The notes under the pieces were generated by a model. It was not told the DNA's origin, did not search any database, and was given only the letters and a program-made list of their open reading frames with translations. Source: Hamiltosporidium tvaerminnensis (Eukaryota > Microsporidia > Dubosqiidae). Taken from it: a stretch of DNA of 64,000 nt. Both the position numbers and the translations under genes were made by a program. Below, piece after piece: positions 53,572 through 62,819 of the stretch (positions are counted from its first letter, which is position 1; every line of letters starts with the position of its first letter). The DNA lies in assembly GCA_022605425.2 (NCBI GenBank), contig CM061255.1, positions 124,001 through 188,000 of the forward strand, written 5' to 3'.

Positions 53572-54858
53572 TTACTTACTTTTCTTTTTAAGTGACTCTT
53601 CAATTCTCAACAACTGATTGTACTTACATGTTCTTTCTCCTCTATTAGGTGCTCCGGCTTTAATATACTCTGCACCGATACCTACACTGAAGTCAGAAAT
53701 AAACGTATCTTCTGTCTCCCCACTTCTATGAGAAACCATAATTTTCATATTGTTTTGTCTTGCGATCTGTACAGCTTTAAGAGTCTGAGTTACAGTTCCT
53801 ATCTGATTAGGCTTAACTAGAAGTGTGTTACACATTTTATTTTGTGCGGCTTTTTCTACCAAATCAGGGTTTGTAACTGTCAGGTCGTCTGCTACTATCT
53901 GTATTGAAGAGCCTACTTGGTTTGTAAATGATATCCATGAGGATGTGTCTGTTTCAGCGAATGGATCTTCTAAGGAATAAATTAATGGGTATTTTTTAAG
54001 TATTTGGTGGTAATATTGTTGAAGTTCTGTTCCTGACAAAGAAACTTTTTTATTGGAATTTTGTGTTTTTTGGTAAATTGTGTATTTTTCTTGGCTGTAG
54101 AATTCGTTAGCAGCGCAATCTAAGGCGATTTTCATGTTTTGTAGGTTTGACTGGGAATAGGCTGTCATGATAAGGTCAAGGGCGTCTTCTAGTGTTTCTA
54201 CGGGTGGTACGAAACCACCTTCGTCGCCTACGTTGGTGGAATTATTGCCGTATTTTGTTGAAATGACACTTTTAAGTGACTCATAAAATTTAACTCCGCT
54301 TTCTAAATTTTTAGAAAATTCTGGTTCAAAAAAGGAAACCATGATTTCCTGAAATGGAAAATTTGTGCCTGCGTGGGATCCACCGTTTAATACGTTGAAG
54401 TGAGGAAATGGCATTTTATTTTTGTACAAAGCCATTCTCGAAATATATTCTCTAAGACTCAAATTTAAAGAAACAGCACCTGCTCTACAGAAAGATAAAG
54501 ACAGCGGTAAAACAATATTTGCTCCAATTCTTGACATATTAGGAGTTCCATCTAAATGTATAAGAAAATTGTCAATTTTTGACTGATCGTGTATTTCTGT
54601 CTCGTTTAAATCACCAATTCGTGGAATTACAATATTTTTTAAATTAAATATTGCCTTCTTCACTGATTTTCCGTTATATTCATCAGAATTCTTGTCTAAA
54701 ATAACTTTTGCTTCTTTTTTACCTGTAGATGCTCCTGACGGACACGAAGATCTAAATACACCAAACGATGTGTGTAGGTCTATTTCCGTGGTAGGTGTAC
54801 CTCGACTGCTAAGTATTTGTCTACATTTTATTTTTTGATAACATTCTTGTATTTTCAT
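53572..54858 (-). CDS. ENO: Enolase
   Basis: 428 residues, normal length. It interconverts 2-phosphoglycerate and phosphoenolpyruvate in cytosolic glycolysis and needs Mg2+. All key residues are visible. The mobile loop is SGASTG (41-46). Acid/base residues are E171 in FPFQEIM, E213 in VGDEGGF, K349 in LLVKPNQIGT and H377 in MVSHRSGETED. Metal ligands are D247 (ALDCAANEF), E297 (YSLEDPF) and D324 (VADDLTVTNP). The signature LLVKPNQIG is intact. The C-terminus is short and Lys-rich. The start is fixed by a conserved N-terminus (QILSSRGTPTTEIDL) and a CCCC signal four bases before the ATG. It is upstream of AOX in a head-to-tail trio; separate minisatellite-filled gaps argue against an operon. 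Confidence 0.97.
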   Translation of the reverse strand: MKIQECYQKIKCRQILSSRGTPTTEIDLHTSFGVFRSSCPSGASTGKKEAKVILDKNSDEYNGKSVKKAIFNLKNIVIPRIGDLNETEIHDQSKIDNFLIHLDGTPNMSRIGANIVLPLSLSFCRAGAVSLNLSLREYISRMALYKNKMPFPHFNVLNGGSHAGTNFPFQEIMVSFFEPEFSKNLESGVKFYESLKSVISTKYGNNSTNVGDEGGFVPPVETLEDALDLIMTAYSQSNLQNMKIALDCAANEFYSQEKYTIYQKTQNSNKKVSLSGTELQQYYHQILKKYPLIYSLEDPFAETDTSSWISFTNQVGSSIQIVADDLTVTNPDLVEKAAQNKMCNTLLVKPNQIGTVTQTLKAVQIARQNNMKIMVSHRSGETEDTFISDFSVGIGAEYIKAGAPNRGERTCKYNQLLRIEESLKKKSK

Positions 54859-54862
54859 TACA

Positions 54863-54866
54863 GGGG
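54863..54866 (-). promoter_or_regulatory. CCCC start-proximal signal of enolase
   Basis: The coding strand reads AAAAACCCCTGTAATG. Same spacing class as the P1/P2 gene. Confidence 0.55.
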
Positions 54867-54939
54867 TTTTTCATTTTTTTAGTAAAATTTTTTATATTTT
54901 TCTTTGTAACCAATTATATTGTTGGAGATAAGAATGGTT

Positions 54940-55290
54940 AATATTATTGATTGAAGTAAGATTTATTTGTAATAAAAAGTTGTGATGTTTAGTCATGTAT
55001 GAGATATAATTTTGTAGTACCCATTGAGGGATTCTAAATTCATTTGTAATAGAAAGAATGTGATATTAAAAGAGTAAAATATAATTAGTTAGTACTTATT
55101 GATGAAATATAAACTTGATTTGTAATAGAAAGGAAGTGGTATTAGAAGAGTTGAATTCATAATTTTGTAGTACTCATCTATGAATTGTAAAATTTATTTG
55201 TATTTAAATTTTTTATATGAATAGACAAAATATTTATCACTAAAGCTTGATGAATTAAAAAATTTATTTGTAATAAAAACATCTTTTATA
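54940..55290. repeat. About five ~76-bp degenerate tandem repeats upstream of enolase
   Basis: The phrase ATTTGTAATAAAAA or ATTTGTAATAGAAA recurs near 54,965, 55,042, 55,118, 55,194 (altered) and 55,264, followed by TTTTGTAGTACYCAT-like sequence. The period is about 70-78 bp. It has no GGGTGTT core. Confidence 0.6.
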
Positions 55291-56639
55291 ACAAATTTTA
55301 AAGAATATAATATAATAAATAATTCTTTCCTCTATTTTTCTTTAATTAGGAATATTAATTACAATTTATATATCAAAAAATACCTTTTTTGGAAAATTTG
55401 TTATACCAGAAAATATTAAAATTATTGGTATTTGTTGTTATCTAAAATGACCTGCTCAGTCGAAATATTCAATCAAATTTTAACTTTTTAAAATGATTCG
55501 TTTGTTAAAATATAAATATAGAATACAACAATTAGAATATGAAAGGCAATTTTGATAAGTTTTTTAAGGAAAAGGAGTGTTTTTGGACAGAAACTAAATG
55601 CGTGGTGTTTGTTGTCTTTCATCTTATTGTAAGACTGTATTATGTTTACAGTTTTTAACTATAAAAACCTTTTTATGATTCTATTTCTTTAACGGTTTCA
55701 TTTCTATTTTGTTTTCTTGTTTTTGCTTGATGGTTTTGTTTCTAGATTTCAGGTTTTCTTAAAAGTTTTGTCGCAATATTGCAGTTTTTAATAATAAAAC
55801 AGTTACTTGTATTAAAATATATTTTGAAAGAAATTTTAATCTTTCGTTAAATTTTAATCATTTGTAAACCATTGCTTTCATCCAAAATATTCTATTATAG
55901 TGTAAGATGGTAGTTAAAGATTAGAGAAAAATATATGAAAACTTAAAAAAAAATTGAACTCAAAAATTTATTTATAAAAATAATCATAATGTAATATTTA
56001 TAATTATATTTCTTATCTATTAAAAAAATATCAAAGTAATAAGTAAATATATTTAGTTATAGCTTAACAAAGACTCTTTATTTATAAGTATCGGATTCAA
56101 AAGATTGATATCCAAATCAATAATAATTATATTTGAAGATAATTTCATCAAAGTATTTCAATAGTAAAGATATAGTAGATCTAATTATTAAATTATATTT
56201 ATAAATAATTCTTAGAAGTATTCTTACTTAAAGAAGAAAAAATAATTAATTTGTTTGGTATTGGATTTTAGTGTAATTATTCTTTATAGCTACCGTTTAT
56301 TGTTGTAAAATAAGTATTATCTTCAGTAAATATGCATCGGACTCAATTAATTTTACAAAATATTATCTTAAACTTAATGGAAGGAATAAATGAACTTTTA
56401 GATGTTCTTTATAGTGTTATCTTGTTATTATTAAATAGATATATTTATCAGATTTATAAATTTATTATCTAATACATCATGTGTGTTTGGTTATTTATTC
56501 TAAAAATTTAAGATGATTTATTCTTTAAACAGAGGTATGAATTTACATCATATTTAATAAATAGTTAATTTAAAACATATCAGATATTTCTTATAGAACT
56601 TTGGAATAAGTCTATTATTTTTCATACCTTAATGTATCA
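55291..56639. other. AT-rich, nothing recognised
   Basis: No gene is seen. Confidence 0.45.
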
Positions 56640-57262
56640 TGGTTTACATTGATAGCATGATTCCAGTGCACTATAGTACTTTTACCTATCAAAACCTCAA
56701 TGCTTTTCATCAAAGATATATATGGTCAAGTAAATGAGCGAAGCATTACCCAGAAACGGTCTAAATTGGTTGTATTAAGTGTGATTGCATGCCAATCCCT
56801 CTAGACTTCTCTAAGAGCAGCAACATTCCCACATACTGCATATATTCTGAACTACAGAGATTTCCAGCTGTGATATATATTGGCGAGTTACATGAGATCT
56901 AACACGATGATGCATGTCATGCTATCAGATTACCTGCAACTTAACCTTTCCGGTTTTTTAGTGTATGTTCCTGTAACTTCCGAGAAAATAAATCTTTTAA
57001 CCGGGTAGCCAGTGCTTTGACATGGCAATTACATCAAGGTCTGCTAATAATTACAATCTACTTACATAAAAAACTATAAAGTGCGTTATAAGAAAAAGTT
57101 CCATTATATTGCAGGTCATATCTTACTGTTACAAATGTTGATTGCAGTCGAATTCAATCTAGTCTTTATTCCACCAAAGAACAAAAAGAAAGATTTTTCA
57201 CACATATTTCGTCTTATAATTGCCAAGAAGAAACTTTTACAAATGTTTATGTTCTCTATCTT
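56640..57262 (-). mobile_element. ~700-bp interspersed element, decayed inverted copy
   Basis: Ordered matches to the reverse complement of the young copies. CCCACATACTGCATATATTCTGAAC is at ~56,827, and ATGTCATGCTATCAGATTACCTGCAACTTA at ~56,915. GACATGGCAATTACATCAAGG is at ~57,018, and TACATAAAAAACTATAAA at ~57,063. The 5' end TTGCCAAGAAGAAACTTTTACAAATG is at ~57,218. Its 3' end is poorly preserved. Confidence 0.65.
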
Positions 57263-59022
57263 CATTTTAACCATGCAAACGTAAAAATCATACGTACACA
57301 GTCAATAATGGTTGTATTAATAATGTGTAGAGTATATCGTAAAATACATAAAATATAACTATACTGCTAGAAAGAAGGTGTAAGAATACAGTAGCAGTTA
57401 TAAGAACACGAAATAATGGTTATATATACCATTTTTGATCGTAAATTACTTTCGATTACTAAAAAAGGATACTTTAAAGTAAAAGATAAAATTGCGATAT
57501 CTCTTAGATTTCATAGTGGCTTAAACTCAGTTTATTTTAATTTTTCTAAGAAAATGACAAATTAATATAAAATCCAATCAAAACAGGTCTTTTTACTTTT
57601 AATATTTTAAAAATTTATTGCTATATTCTATTTTTATATGTAATTAAATATTTTTTTGGTTGTAATCAACCAAATTTTAATACGAATGTTCATTGAAATA
57701 CATAAAACAGATGTGAAAACATAAATCTGTATTTTTCTATCGCAAAAGATAAAATGATTCGTAAAATATAAAATTACAACATAAAACTCGAAATTGGTAT
57801 TCAAACTTTAAAACTTACAACAAATAGTTTGAACATATAACCAAGATATTATAGCTTGGATAAAATGTAATATAATGCTGTTTCTTCTTAGAGTTATAAT
57901 AAAAATGAAAAATACCCGTACAGTGTTTAATTATACCTTTTTATAATATTTAAGTTATATTTTAGAAAAATATCAAATATTACTTTTTGATTTAAATTTA
58001 TTTTTATAAAATCTATGCATCATAGATATCAGACTTTTACTGAAGAGAAAGAATCATTTTCTAATTCAATAATACTTTTTAGATAAATATAGCAAACACT
58101 TATTTTTTACCGTATATTTACTACTCAAATATAAAGTAAATCTATAAAAATTTGAATTGAAATTATATCAGAAAGTTTGAATGTAACAGTATTTGAGATT
58201 TGAAAAAAAAATCATCTGTAATTAATCTAAAATTTTATATTTTTTTTTAATTAATTAATTAAATTAAAAATATCAAACCGATAATTTAATTTAACTGATT
58301 TATCTTTTTATAATTATTTAAAATTGTTCTTAGACCTTCTGATTTCTAGATAGAAACATATTTATCTCTCAGATATTTTACTAGAATATTCTTAATTCTT
58401 TTACTTACTTAGAAAATTTCTTATAAAATTTCTTATAAATTTACTTATAAACTACCTATAGAATTACTCTTAATATTACTGATAAAATTACTGATAAAAC
58501 TACTTAAATAATTACTCATAGAATTACTGATAAAAACACTTGTATAATTACTCATTAATTACTCTTAGAATGATATTCCTTGATTGAACACTTTATTAAA
58601 TATTTTATTAAATATTTCTTGATTAGATTTGATCTATATATGTTTCAAATTGATAAAGATTATTTTTTATAGAAAAAAAAAGATTAAAAATAACATTTCT
58701 TTGATAAAAATATCAGTTAAAATATTTTTTGTTTCTTAAAAATAAAAATTATATATTTTAAGTTGTCTTACTCCAGATAAAAAAAACTGATTTGAATATA
58801 AATTATTTTGTTTGAGTTTGTACTAAGAACACACCTACTAATAATATATAACTAGGAATAATATGGTATTTAAAGAATATATTTTTGTAAAATATATCAA
58901 TAGATAAGAAAAAATTGAAATTTTTTCTATTTCTATATTAAATGATTGATTAAACTTTTTAATATTATTTAAAGATAAATTACTTTTATGAATAAAAAGG
59001 TAAATATATATAATAAAATATA
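57263..59022. other. AT-rich with short tandem repeats
   Basis: 58,385-58,570 repeats ~18-bp units of the type TTACTGATAAAA / TTACTTATAAA / TTACTCATAGAA. Otherwise nothing is recognised. Confidence 0.45.
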
Positions 59023-60060
59023 ATGGAGAAGGGTATGTATCTAGTTTATATATTGATTTTCAAATATTTGTATATCTCTGCTGGTTCTAATAGCTCAGAT
59101 CATATATATTCAAATATATATGAAACTATACCGTATGATCAGATTATTCCAAGCATGTATGTGTTTAGTGATAGATTAAATAATTTGAGGGAAAACGATT
59201 TTCTTTTAGAATTTATTTCTTTCAATATGGCAGCCAATTTAGTGTTCTGCGGGGCACAAAGCCAGATGGTAAGTAGAAAGAAAAACCGAATTTATGAATT
59301 GTTGAAACAAAATAGCTTATCTGGTCTTAATATGAAAAGAAATCATGATATTTTTACAAAATATCAGATATACAGATCACATCTGAACAATAAGTTATTA
59401 TCGATTGAGTATTTAGTAATATTAAGATTAAAATTTAAAATAGAAAAAATACTTAAACGAGACTTTCGCAATGAAATAAAAGAATTTACAAAAAATATTT
59501 TTTTATTGAATCCTGGTATTACAAATATTATAAAAGAAAGGTTTAAAAACAAAATTAAGTGTTTAAACTCCGAATCACAGAATATTCCGCAAATTTTTTT
59601 ACAAAAAAATTTTCAAAATTGTGAGATGACCAAATATTTTAAAGATTTTGATATTTCGTTTTGTGACATGAATTCGTATTCAGCAATACCGTATTTAGAC
59701 GTTTTATCTACAGGTATATACCTTTCATATAATCTAAAAACCACCCAAACTATATTTTTATACAATCTTAATGACACAATATTTCAAACTTTATATAATA
59801 ATTTCTTAGATATTGAAATCATACGTAAATCTATAAAAGTAATAATTAAAATGATTTATGATACCAAAATAGAAACAGAAGATATAAATGAAATTTTAAA
59901 ATCAGATTTTAATTTAAAATTTTATCAAATTTATAAAAAAACATTTAAAAATTTAGAATCAGCATATATGAATGTTCTTATTAAAAATATTTTGAATAAA
60001 AAAATTTTATCAAATATTTTAAAAAGTGTTATTAGAGAAATAAAAGAAAATACAATATAA
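59023..60060 (+). CDS. Orphan secreted protein
   Basis: 345 residues. MEKGMYLVYILIFKYLYISA (residues 1-20) is a signal peptide with likely cleavage near SAGS. The mature part is helical and Lys/Asn/Ile-rich, with cysteines in VFCGAQ, IKCLNSE, QNCEMTK and SFCDMNS. No second membrane segment and no family recognised. The initiating ATG is in A/T-only context without CCC or GGG. It is followed immediately by AT-rich tandem repeats and a young mobile element. Probably a lineage-specific secreted protein. Confidence 0.65.
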   Translation: MEKGMYLVYILIFKYLYISAGSNSSDHIYSNIYETIPYDQIIPSMYVFSDRLNNLRENDFLLEFISFNMAANLVFCGAQSQMVSRKKNRIYELLKQNSLSGLNMKRNHDIFTKYQIYRSHLNNKLLSIEYLVILRLKFKIEKILKRDFRNEIKEFTKNIFLLNPGITNIIKERFKNKIKCLNSESQNIPQIFLQKNFQNCEMTKYFKDFDISFCDMNSYSAIPYLDVLSTGIYLSYNLKTTQTIFLYNLNDTIFQTLYNNFLDIEIIRKSIKVIIKMIYDTKIETEDINEILKSDFNLKFYQIYKKTFKNLESAYMNVLIKNILNKKILSNILKSVIREIKENTI

Positions 60061-60099
60061 ATTTAAAGAGAAAATATAATATTTTTAAAATTAAATAAA

Positions 60100-60305
60100 A
60101 TATTGGAACTAATTTATTTTCTTAAATATTCTAATAAATAATTAATTACCTTAATTATTTCCAATAAATAATTCATTTTCTTAAATTTTATTAGAAATAA
60201 TTAATTTTCTTAAATTTTATTAGAAATAATTAATTTTCTTAAATATTATTAAAACTAATTAATTTTCTTAAATTTTATAAGAAATAATTCATTTTCTTAA
60301 ATTTT
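60100..60305. repeat. ~30-bp AT-only tandem repeats
   Basis: About seven units of TTAATTTTCTTAAATTTTATTAGAAATAA with small variants. The ~700-bp element is inserted exactly at the right end of the array. Confidence 0.8.
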
Positions 60306-61036
60306 ATGTGGAGGGAGGATAACCACATAAAAAACTTTCTGCTTGGCAATGAGTGTGCGAAACTGGTGTGAGGTCATTGTTTGGATTTTTGGTGGGAATA
60401 AAACCACACTACATCTTCGGTTGTTCAATGAGAGTTGTTATGAGGAGGAGAGGTCTAAGAAACGGAGAAACTTTTTCTACAAATTTATTTGTAGTTTTTT
60501 ATGTAACCAGATTGCAGACCGCAGCTGAACATGTAGGTAATTGCCATGTAAAAGCATGGAAACCTAGCCTTGCTCACTCGGGTTAGAAGACTTAGCGCCT
60601 GGGAGATATAAAAATAAAACCCATTAAAAGCCGGGAGAGCTAAGTAGCAGGTTATACCTGTTGGTATGACATTGCACTGTCTAGGTGGACCCCATGTAAA
60701 TCTCTGAAATATATCTTAGCTAGAAGTTTATTGGGTTCAGAAAGTGTAGATTAAGTGGGAATGCTGCATAGTCTTGGGGGAGGCAAGGAGGGCTTCGGCC
60801 TTCGATCACACTCCATGCAACGACATTAACGAACTCCGGGCAACTGTCTCCCTCGCCTAGTAATTAGGTTCTACACACCTGGTAAATGAAAGGCTTTGGG
60901 ACATAGGTATCGCAGGGGTTACCGATGGAGTGTTGGGGTAGCAGTCATTTATGTTAAACCTAGAACTGCGTTAATGTCATAAAAACAAATATAACACTTG
61001 CCACTGGTTTAAAAAAAGATGTGATACTTTTAAATA
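60306..61036 (+). mobile_element. ~700-bp interspersed element, young copy
   Basis: Begins GTGTGGAGGGAGGATAACCAC-like at ~60,307 and ends ACTTTTAAATAAAAT at ~61,036. Nearly identical to 45895-46627. Differences include a shorter G run before CTTCGGCC and a CTCC insertion near 60,850. The same 77-codon frame is open here (60353-60586), again without an ATG. No convincing target-site duplication, possibly because it landed in a tandem repeat. Confidence 0.8.
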
Positions 61037-61407
61037 AAATAATATTTCTTATATTATTTCTTATATTATTTACAGTTTTATTTATTAATTTTTTTTCTGT
61101 TTTTTATAGATTAAGTTTTATTTATTATATTATATGTTTATAATATTCTTAGTTCTTTAATTATTAAATTATTTTTCTGTTTTTTATAGATTAGGTTTTA
61201 TTTCTTATATTTTATGTTTATAATTTTAATATTAAATTTACGGTTCTTATTTTAAGAATTAATTTTAATATACATATTTAGAAAGATAATGTAGTATTCA
61301 TATCTTTCTATTATAAGTCAACAAAGAAATATATTTTTAATTTATTAGAAATTAATTATTCATCAAATTAAATCAAGAGATTATTCCATCATTTAAATAG
61401 AATTATT

Positions 61408-61480
61408 ATTTAAATAAATTCTAGGTTAAAATATTTTTACAATTTTTATATGTTTTCTTCTACCTCTTTAACCACTTTAA
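61408..61480 (-). mobile_element. Solitary LINE 3' tail
   Basis: AAATAAATTCTAGGTTAAAATATTTTTAC followed by TATGTTTTCTTCTACCTCTTTAACCAC matches the terminal ~70 bases of LINE copies A (48,100) and B (27,535). It is an extremely 5'-truncated insertion. Confidence 0.6.
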
Positions 61481-61639
61481 ATAGAATTATAAATATCAAT
61501 TAAAATTATTTATTGATTCGAAATTTTTGTTCTTCAATTGAAAAAAGTTAACAAATTATTTCAAATTTATATTTTTTTTTATTGAATTTAATTGCTTATT
61601 TGGTGTAATTATATTATAATTGAAGAGAATATTTACATT

Positions 61640-61925
61640 TAATAAAATTCTGAGTTAAAATATTTTTTACTGTTTTTTTATATATTTTCTTTCACCTCTT
61701 AAATCATTATTTAATAAAATTATTGGTTAAAATATTTTTTACTGTTTTTATATATTTTCTTTCACCTTTCAAATGATAACTAAATTTATTTAATAAAATT
61801 CTGAGTTAAAATATTTTTTACTGTTTTTTTTATATTTTCTTTCACCTTTCAAATGATTTATTTAATAAAATTATTGGTTAAAATATTTTTTTTACCATTT
61901 TTATATATTTTCTTTCAGCTCTTTT
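61640..61925 (-). repeat. Four tandem LINE 3' tails
   Basis: Units start near 61,643, 61,716, 61,795 and 61,867. Each reads AATAAAATTnnnGGTTAAAATATTTTTTAC, a T-rich segment, then TTTCTTTCACCT. They alternate between a CTGAG and an ATTGG variant, suggesting duplication of a dimer. The unit is the LINE 3' terminus seen at 27,535, 48,100 and 61,410. Confidence 0.65.
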
Positions 61926-62352
61926 AATTTAAAAGAATATTTACATTTAAAATAAATAATTTTTACTTTTTTGTTTGATAAAAAATTAACGGTATTTCTT
62001 TGCTATAAAAAGATTGATTTTAAAGACACAATTTTTTTTGGTATTTTGTTATAAAAAAGTTGAAATATAAAAAAATATTAAGAAAAAAACTGTTTATTTC
62101 TTAAATTTCTTTATAATCAGGAACTTACAATCAGATTAAAAAAATTAAAACATTCTTTATTTGTAATAATTAAGTAATTAACATTTTTTTTAGGAAAAAT
62201 TAGAAGAAAAGTCAAAAATTAAGAGAATTTGGAGAAATTAAATATGTAAATACTTACAGTGAGAATATTCAATTAGAACAAAGTAAGAATAATCTGATAT
62301 AATTTGTACAAATGAAGTAAATTAAAATGTATTTAAATGATAAAAAAATGAA
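61926..62352. other. AT-rich 5' flank
   Basis: Nothing is recognised before the CCCC signal. Confidence 0.4.
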
Positions 62353-62356
62353 CCCC
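62353..62356 (+). promoter_or_regulatory. CCCC start-proximal signal
   Basis: GAACCCCTAAAATG: four bases between the C run and the ATG at 62361, almost the same context as the P1/P2 gene. Confidence 0.55.
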
Positions 62357-62360
62357 TAAA

Positions 62361-62819
62361 ATGAAATTTGTTGTATGTTTTTTGGTTTTTTTCAATTTTC
62401 TAGCTTTTGGTGTTTTATGTGCCAGTGTAGGAGGAAGTTATAAGCAACCAGACGATAATCCGGTTTTAGTATCTCATAAACGTGTTGGAACAGATTATGA
62501 ACCTGCTATTGTTTCTGATTCTGAAAAGAGGGAATTAAGAGTTTTTGAAAAAACTGAAAGCGAATTCTCAGAAACTGGGCAAGCAAAACCTAAAGAGAAG
62601 GGTGATGAAACAAGTCAAATTGTTTCTAATGGTGATGTTCCACATCGTGAAAGTGATGAGAAAAAAGTCGGATGTTTTGGACGTTGTTTCGGTAAGAAAA
62701 AAAGTAGGGTGAAAGCAAATCCAAAACCCAGTACATTACCTCCTTCAAATCTCTCTGAAGAAGAAAGCAATCCTGTATTAAAACGCCGGAATTCTTGTGA
62801 CGTTATTGATAATCAATAA
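62361..62819 (+). CDS. Small secreted protein with Cys-basic motif
   Basis: 152 residues. The signal peptide MKFVVCFLVFFNFLAFGVLC, with a likely cut after LCAS, is very clear. The mature chain is hydrophilic, Ser/Glu/Lys/Pro-rich and probably disordered. It contains one compact motif VGCFGRCFGKKKSR (two Cys four residues apart followed by a basic cluster) near residues 102-115, which could be a processing, lipid or nucleic-acid interaction site. No family is recognised. Codon use is less AT-extreme than the other orphans and the CCCC start signal is strong, both suggesting high expression. A polar-tube, spore-wall or host-directed secreted protein is possible but unsupported. Confidence 0.75.
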   Translation: MKFVVCFLVFFNFLAFGVLCASVGGSYKQPDDNPVLVSHKRVGTDYEPAIVSDSEKRELRVFEKTESEFSETGQAKPKEKGDETSQIVSNGDVPHRESDEKKVGCFGRCFGKKKSRVKANPKPSTLPPSNLSEEESNPVLKRRNSCDVIDNQ

